Part shown: positions 58,681 to 64,000 of the stretch, in pieces
How the letters are laid out: the number at the start of each line of letters is the position of its first letter
Position numbering within the stretch: position 1 is the stretch's first letter
Assembly (NCBI GenBank): GCA_009617715.1
Contig: VTFK01000014.1
Location: forward strand, 186,001 to 250,000
Length of the DNA stretch: 64,000 nucleotides
Direction of reading: 5' to 3'
From: Plectrocnemia conspersa
Lineage: Eukaryota; Arthropoda; Insecta; Trichoptera; Polycentropodidae
The notes under the pieces: model-generated
Database searches by the model: none
Told to the model about the DNA's origin: nothing
Seen by the model: only the letters and a program-made list of their open reading frames with translations
Position numbers and translations under genes: made by a program

Positions 58681-60068
58681 AAACCAATATTTAACGCATT
58701 ATTAACAAAAAATAAAATTATGCTATAACAACAGCTAATTAAATCAGTAATAACATACGTTTGCTAGAGGTGGAGTAACACCAGTAATTTTATTGTTTTT
58801 AAACACCTTTCCATCCTAACATTAAAAAATCATGGTATATTTTGTATACAATTAATTAAATAACACCTTAAAATCATAACGAAAAATACTACGAAATAAA
58901 ATCTGAAGCAAATAATCATTAGAATCGATAGCTACGACAATACCAAACTTAAATTTAAGTCGAAATAATAATAAATTATCAATAGCTTTAGGTCTAAATA
59001 ATTTTTATTTTATTTTCAAAACTCTTTCTTTGTGAAAGCTTTTGTATTTTCCCATTAATTATCTTATATTTTTATTACTCTTACTCTTAGTTTATATATA
59101 TTTAATTTCTTATTTTAAACTAGAACATGTTTATAAACCAGCAACTAACACTTTTCCGTGTTCTTAATTTTGTATACAATATATGTACATATATTTGAAA
59201 AATATATAAATATGTATATGTTTTGTATAAATATATATATATATTTTTAGCGTGATTTTATAACGTGATTTCATTGCTTTATTTTATTACTACGCTTTAT
59301 ATGGTACATTTAAAAGTAGTCTTAACTAAGATAACAATAAAATTGTATGTTTTTTCCTAGAATAAAATTAATTGCCTTATAAAGGGTTATTATATGCTCG
59401 TTTATAAAAGTAGAACGCAACAGTTGGCATATGTACGATTATTCTGCTGTACATTGATTTTTTGTATGAATATAAAGTTACGAAAAAATATACCCACTAT
59501 AAATTTGCTATTTTAGAATTAAATAATTTAAAAAATATATAATACATTATTTTATAATTATAGTTATGATATTAGTAAATATATTATATGATTTATTTTT
59601 TAAATTATTTTAGTATTACAATTTATGATTATCTATTTAGATCTATAATATAAATGTACATTTTTATAAACACCCTTACATTCATATCGATAAGGATCAA
59701 CCAAAAACAATGATTTATGCAATTCAACATTTAGATTAATCTATTTGATCGATCGAAGCGATCGTACAGATACATAACATCATCATAACATTAATATTTA
59801 AAACATGACCTTTAAATACACTGCAATTTTTGCCAGATTACATAAACATCATTCATTGCGTATAAATGTCATGTTTTAATACTTGTTTAATAGCCGTGCC
59901 AAATTGAGTTTTAATAGCGACAAATATAAATATTGTTAATGTAACATCTTTTACACGAGTGGTGCATACGAAATGAATTCTTTTAAATAATATGTAATAA
60001 CAAAATAAAAAGAGGCATATTCCATACATTCGATACATCTTGCATGACTTATTACCTTAAATATCTTT
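58681..60068. other. Intergenic, no gene seen
   Basis: Very AT-rich with TA-rich runs at 59180-59250. Nothing supported. Confidence 0.5.
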
Positions 60069-60296
60069 TTGTGTGTGTGTATAGGTAACCCACCTGTGGA
60101 TTGTTATCATCCACCGGGTAATCAGGATGAAGCTTCCAGGTGGGGGTGTGTGGCGAGCAACTGGTGGGGCGCCCTGTATCTCAGTGGGCAGATGTTTAAC
60201 TCAGGTAGCATTAACCCGCATATAACCGGCAATGGGCGAAACTGGTCTAGGCTAAATTTTTTTTCGCGATTGGGAGTGAGCGATAAGGTTTCGTAG
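60069..60296 (+). other. GC-rich island with an open frame of 75 codons
   Basis: A block of about 200 bp with much higher GC than its surroundings, beginning after a GT run (60069-60080). The frame includes NPPVDCYHPPGNQDEASRW and CVASNWWGALYLSG, which I cannot assign. A fragment of a retroelement, next to the reverse transcriptase piece, or an exon are both possible. Confidence 0.2.
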
Positions 60297-60399
60297 TGGT
60301 TAAGAATACCATCATACGTTAATTATAAATTTATTTATTATATTTAAATATAAAATAATGTTTTAACATTAAATGATACGAATAAAAAAATGATGCTGG

Positions 60400-60565
60400 T
60401 ATATAATAATGAATAAAAATTAAACATCCTTTTATAAAGGTATCTCAAGAACCTTTTCTGAACTATTTTGATTAAAAATGAGTATTTTAATATAGATTCA
60501 AGAATGTTACTATTTAAAGTGTCATGAAAGACATGAATAACCGATGAATCGTTAAAGTAAAACAC
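60400..60565 (-). pseudogene. C-terminal fragment of a non-LTR reverse transcriptase
   Basis: The minus frame includes VFHDTLNSNILESILKYSFL and IVQKRFLRYLYKRM. The latter matches the QKRxLRxIY motif at the end of Jockey/CR1-type RT regions and nearly repeats the end of the piece at 30.05 kb. Short and isolated, hence inactive. Confidence 0.6.
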
Positions 60566-60599
60566 GTTCCTATAAAGCCCAGCTCATTATGATATTTTT

Positions 60600-61500
60600 A
60601 CGGGTGTCATTTACGTGTAGAGAGAATCTCCCTGCTCTCAAAAATAATTCTGAAATCTTAAGTGAAAGTTTCTAAAACAAGAATGTTTCCAAAAGGATCG
60701 TAGCAATATTTTGGTATTGAGTGAAATCTTGAAAATTGACATGAGAAGGCATTTCTATACTTCTATAAATTTTGCTAAAAGTTTTTTGACCGTTCTTAGA
60801 TTTTTCACTGGATGTTCCAATTGTTGAATAAAAAATGGAATTGATGAGCCCGAAAATATTATATTTTATAATTTTAGATTTTTAAATGGTTCATTTAAAT
60901 ATATTTTTTAATCCTAGTTTATTTAAATAAATATCTCAGTCATTTTAGGGTTGAAACAACCCCGTCTCTTCGAAAAGTTTTCTTCCCACAATGTGCATCT
61001 TATTTTTTACAATCGACAGCTCAAGTTTTTTAAGTCCTTGTGTTTCGCATTTTCATAAAGAAGGCATACATTAGTATGTGTGAGTGCATTATATATAATA
61101 TATAATAATAGTACGTATCTCACAAATATCATATAATACATAAGAACAAATTTATTTTTGTTTACATTGTAAAAAGTGATTGACCATAAGGCGCGTATGT
61201 TACCTTTTGTTATGAGATTAATGAGGAGATTTTATTCTCAATTATAGACAATAGTGTTGAACATAAGGGGAGCTGTATGGTATCGTATAAAAAATAGTAC
61301 CTTCCTTAGACAAAGCCATTAGTTGTGTTTATGTTAAAAAAACACAGTCAGCTGTTCAGTAGCATATAATTTAACTCAAGGTTAAATTTAACTTTGTTTT
61401 AGCAATATGTTTTTAATCAGTTTTTAATCCAAGAGTTAAGTGTTTCCGAGATGCACTCGTGAGAAAAAAGCTGCGAATGTAATTATTGTTTTTGGGTTTC
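60600..61500. other. Intergenic, no gene seen
   Basis: AT-rich; nothing supported. Confidence 0.5.
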
Positions 61501-61681
61501 AGAGAAGAGGCATATGCAGATGTTCGCATTATCTACCACTATCAGTGCAACAAGGAAGAATAGATGTTCTTAGATTTTTTTACATCAAGATTCAGTAAAG
61601 GAAAAAGCTGGGACCTAAAGTCCATATGCCTTCGCAGCTGCTACAGTACCTGCTGGGCAACTCCCTTAGAAACTCACACAG
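61501..61681 (+). other. Possible exon(s), unassigned
   Basis: A stretch with splice-like borders: GTTTTTGGGTTTCAG at the left and CTCACACAG|GTAAATA at 61681. Within it, ATGCCTTCGCAGCTGCTACA starts a frame reading MPSQLLQYLLGNSLRNSH up to the donor. An earlier frame, EEAYADVRIIYHYQCNKEE, ends in a stop at 61561. The two are in different frames, so at most one is coding. Very tentative. Confidence 0.15.
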
Positions 61682-62507
61682 GTAAATATGATTTATACAA
61701 CTACATTATTGTGTCCAAAAAAGTATCTTTTAAATGTATGAGCTTTGTAAAAATAGTGGAAATCTTAAAGTGTATGCCTTTAAATCATTCTTTAAAATTC
61801 ACTATTATTTTTATAATATAATATATTGCATTACACTATTTATAATAATAAATAGTTTAGCGTTAAATAATATGCTCATGATTTAATTGATCGGAGATAA
61901 TTTTTAATTAATTTAAGTTTTGCTAGTGGCAATGAAGACTGGCAGTGTTAAAAAAATAAAATTTGGAAAACATAATATTAAATCGAATTCTATTATATTT
62001 TTTAATATTTGTAAAGGATTTTTCGATGAATTTTGGAAAAAATTCTTTTAGTACAATATTTCATTTTGTAATACCGGTAGTACCGAAGATCGATTTTTAC
62101 TTTTTATTTTAAAGCTCATGACGTCATAAGATTTTAGGCTTTTATGTAGACGTTGATTGTATTATAGTAAAAAAAGTAAATTAATCAATTTTGTTCAATA
62201 TATTGCATTTATTGCATTGGCACCACTCCGTTACGACACTTTGCAGATTTACTTAATATTATATCTGTACGTAGACTCCATCCATAAATACAAAATATTA
62301 AAAAATTCTTACTTACTTATTCAGATGAGATTTTAAAAATTATGAATCTCCCTCTTCTAAAATTATTTGATTCAACGATTTTTATTCTATGAAGTGTAGA
62401 TCTTTTTGTCATTCATAACCTTATAGGTTGCTTCTTTTATATGATTCTAAAAGCCCCTTAAAATCTTTAGATATGCAATCTCAATCTGATCGATACGGTT
62501 GACATGT

Positions 62508-62711
62508 TCATTGAACGTCGATCTTCAATTGTGCATTGCCACTAGAAAGCTCTTTCATCTCGAAATATAGGTCGAGCTTTTCGAAAGCATCTGTGATTCG
62601 TTTGAACTCAACGTCAGGAAACGTCAAGGGATGGTCTTCCAAAGTAAATCTTTGACTTCCTGCCCTTCCCGTTGAACATTTGCTCGACTTCGATTTTCGG
62701 CCATATGCCAT
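62508..62711 (-). CDS. Possible last exon of an unrecognised minus-strand gene
   Basis: A frame of 67 codons ending TGA at 62508-62510. The part FTLEDHPLTFPDVEFKRITD, FEKLDLYFEMKEL, NAQLKIDVQ is protein-like and the GC content is above background. An in-frame TAA lies 12 codons before the first ATG region, so it starts at ATG 62711 or, as an exon, at a weak acceptor such as GGGCAG|GAAGT near 62660. I cannot name a family. It could join the candidate exons at 63029 and 63176. Confidence 0.3.
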   Translation of the reverse strand: MAYGRKSKSSKCSTGRAGSQRFTLEDHPLTFPDVEFKRITDAFEKLDLYFEMKELSSGNAQLKIDVQ

Positions 62712-63028
62712 TTGGCAGGTGTATTAGAATTAACAACACCTGAGCGTTATTGATAGTTTAATAAGAATCTGCACATGTCGATTGAATTCGAATGCGGTTA
62801 ATTTGCATAATGTAAATATTTATTTCTAACTACACAGATGTGCAAGAAATTGATTTTTTAATTATGGACGAGGTTCGGTAATTAATTTATTTATTTAATT
62901 TATTTTAGTTAAATTATTAAATTTAATTTTCTTAAACGGTGGTTCATGTAAAAAAAATATAAGAAAGGGACTTAAACATCTTCCTGTATTTTATCGCTCA
63001 AAATTGATTGGAAGCAAATCTTAATTAC

Positions 63029-63116
63029 CATCGTTGAAAAAAATGAACTGTCGCACTTCACCATTCCCTTCGGTGTCCAAATTGAGGCCCTTGCGGAACC
63101 AGATTCCACCGTCCAC
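63029..63116 (-). CDS. Candidate internal exon, unrecognised gene
   Basis: 88 nt bounded by AATAAAAACAG|GTGGA and CGATG|GTAATT on the minus strand, open throughout: VDGGIWFRKGLNLDTEGN then GEVRQFIFFND. Codons use C or G in third position more than the flanks. Both splice borders are reasonable, and leaving phase 1 is compatible with entry into the 62508-62660 frame at GGGCAG|GA. The family is unknown. Confidence 0.35.
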
Positions 63117-63175
63117 CTGTTTTTATTTCACCGTCGACAAAATGACACATGATCGAACATATAATTAATCGGCAC

Positions 63176-63289
63176 CGATAACAGTTGTCGTGTGGCCCGC
63201 GAGCCACAGGTTGTTTTTCCAGACGGACAGGTGCTCCTCAAATTTGGATGCACGCGCCGGCAGATGCAGATGATGATCGACGTCGCGAA
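63176..63289 (-). CDS. Candidate exon, unrecognised gene, junction unresolved
   Basis: After the acceptor-like CATTTTGTAATCAG (minus strand) comes a frame DVDHHLHLPARASKFEEH then LSVWKNNLWLAGHTTTVIG. The next in-frame codons are stops, so an intron of about 60 nt would separate it from the exon at 63116. The obvious donor ATCG|GTGCCG gives the wrong phase, so either another donor is used or the gene is damaged. Confidence 0.25.
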
Positions 63290-63599
63290 CTGATTACAAA
63301 ATGGTCACTTGTTCGCCAAGGTGAAAACTTGTTGTTGGTTGTAGCGATGAAAGCTGATGGTTGTAGTAGTAAAAAGCATGTCAGAGTGATAATTTTGCCG
63401 GAATTTTTATGTTAAACATCATTTCGGAGAGAAAGAATGAAGTACTTATATTTTTTATAAATATAGTAATATAATTAATTTAATTTAGATATATAACTCG
63501 TTTGATACCATTTTACACTATACTATCTTTTGTAGAAAAATAGTAGAAATAAAAATAGTATATGTTTGGGTTTTCCCACAAAATGATTATTATTTTTAA

Positions 63600-63710
63600 A
63601 TCGTCGCCTGACTGTCCGAACTTTGATCTCGCTAACAGAAAGGCCAATATGGAATCAAACCCAGAACTTTCAGGTCAATAGTCAGCGACATATACCACTT
63701 TCATACCAGC
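63600..63710 (-). repeat. tRNA-derived SINE-like fragment
   Basis: On the minus strand, AAAGTGGTATATGTCGCTGA resembles a worn tRNA A box and GGGTTTGATTCC at about 63654-63643 a B box (consensus GGTTCGANTCC), with tRNA-like spacing and anticodon-arm-like GACCTGAAAGTTC between. A related short piece, GATCCAGGTCTTTCAGGTAATAG, is at about 56044-56066. Too worn for a functional tRNA. Confidence 0.5.
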
Positions 63711-64000
63711 AATTAACTATCCATATATATTTTTTTAATATTTTCGTTTTAAATTAACAATTTAGTACGTTTTCCGTTATTAATTTATAATACTATAATT
63801 GGTAATATGAAATACAACTTTTAAAGCAATATCTTTTACAAATTTACGAAATATTATGTAGTATTTATCAATCACATTTTCACAGTAGAACTATAATATT
63901 TAATTTAAAACTCTCTGTATCGAAATTCAATCATTAATCAGATACATTTTTAATGCAATTTATGCTATTTTATTTAGAGGTAAATAAAACTTTTTCCTAA
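63711..64000. other. Intergenic to the window edge
   Basis: AT-rich, nothing supported. Confidence 0.5.

Overview
The window is animal nuclear DNA, almost certainly from an insect: AT-rich, rich in short transposon relics, and carrying one recognisable gene split by GT-AG introns. I cannot place the order. The gene is Delta, the transmembrane DSL ligand of Notch, on the minus strand. I assembled seven coding exons (28996 down to 10837) with every splice phase matching. They give a 784-residue protein: signal peptide, MNNL domain, DSL domain, nine EGF repeats, one membrane span, a cytoplasmic tail with an NxxN motif, and a C-terminal ATQV.

Layout. 1-8.1 kb: intergenic DNA downstream of Delta, with a foldback repeat, a Transib-like element (2918-4063), a GC-rich island with overlapping open frames (4.9-5.2 kb) and a hAT-like MITE (5491-6437). 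About 8.2-10.84 kb: probable Delta 3' UTR and flank, with a cluster of Pumilio-type motifs just after the stop codon and a 31-bp minisatellite. 10.84-29.0 kb: Delta exons and introns; the introns hold six perfect high-affinity Su(H)/CSL motifs, a CpG-rich block, a 14-bp-arm inverted repeat beside exon 3, and a diverged 60-75 bp repeat on both sides of the DSL exon. 28.6-29.3 kb: CpG-rich 5' end of Delta. 29.5-64 kb: mostly AT-rich intergenic DNA with decayed non-LTR reverse transcriptase pieces, hAT-, piggyBac- and foldback-type repeats, a diverged 2.2-kb repeat array and a tRNA-derived SINE-like fragment. A few unrecognised open stretches (37.2, 56.1, 61.6, 62.5-63.3 kb) may be exons of other genes or relics.

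How it fits together. One signalling gene has about 18 kb of intron-rich transcription unit and large flanks. The Su(H) motifs suggest possible Notch feedback on Delta, and the Pumilio-type cluster suggests possible post-transcriptional control; both are inferences from motifs. I found no CRISPR array, operon, confident tRNA or rRNA, and no clearly new multi-gene system. The more unusual signals are repeat architecture and non-coding motif clusters. Counts and alignments were made by eye.
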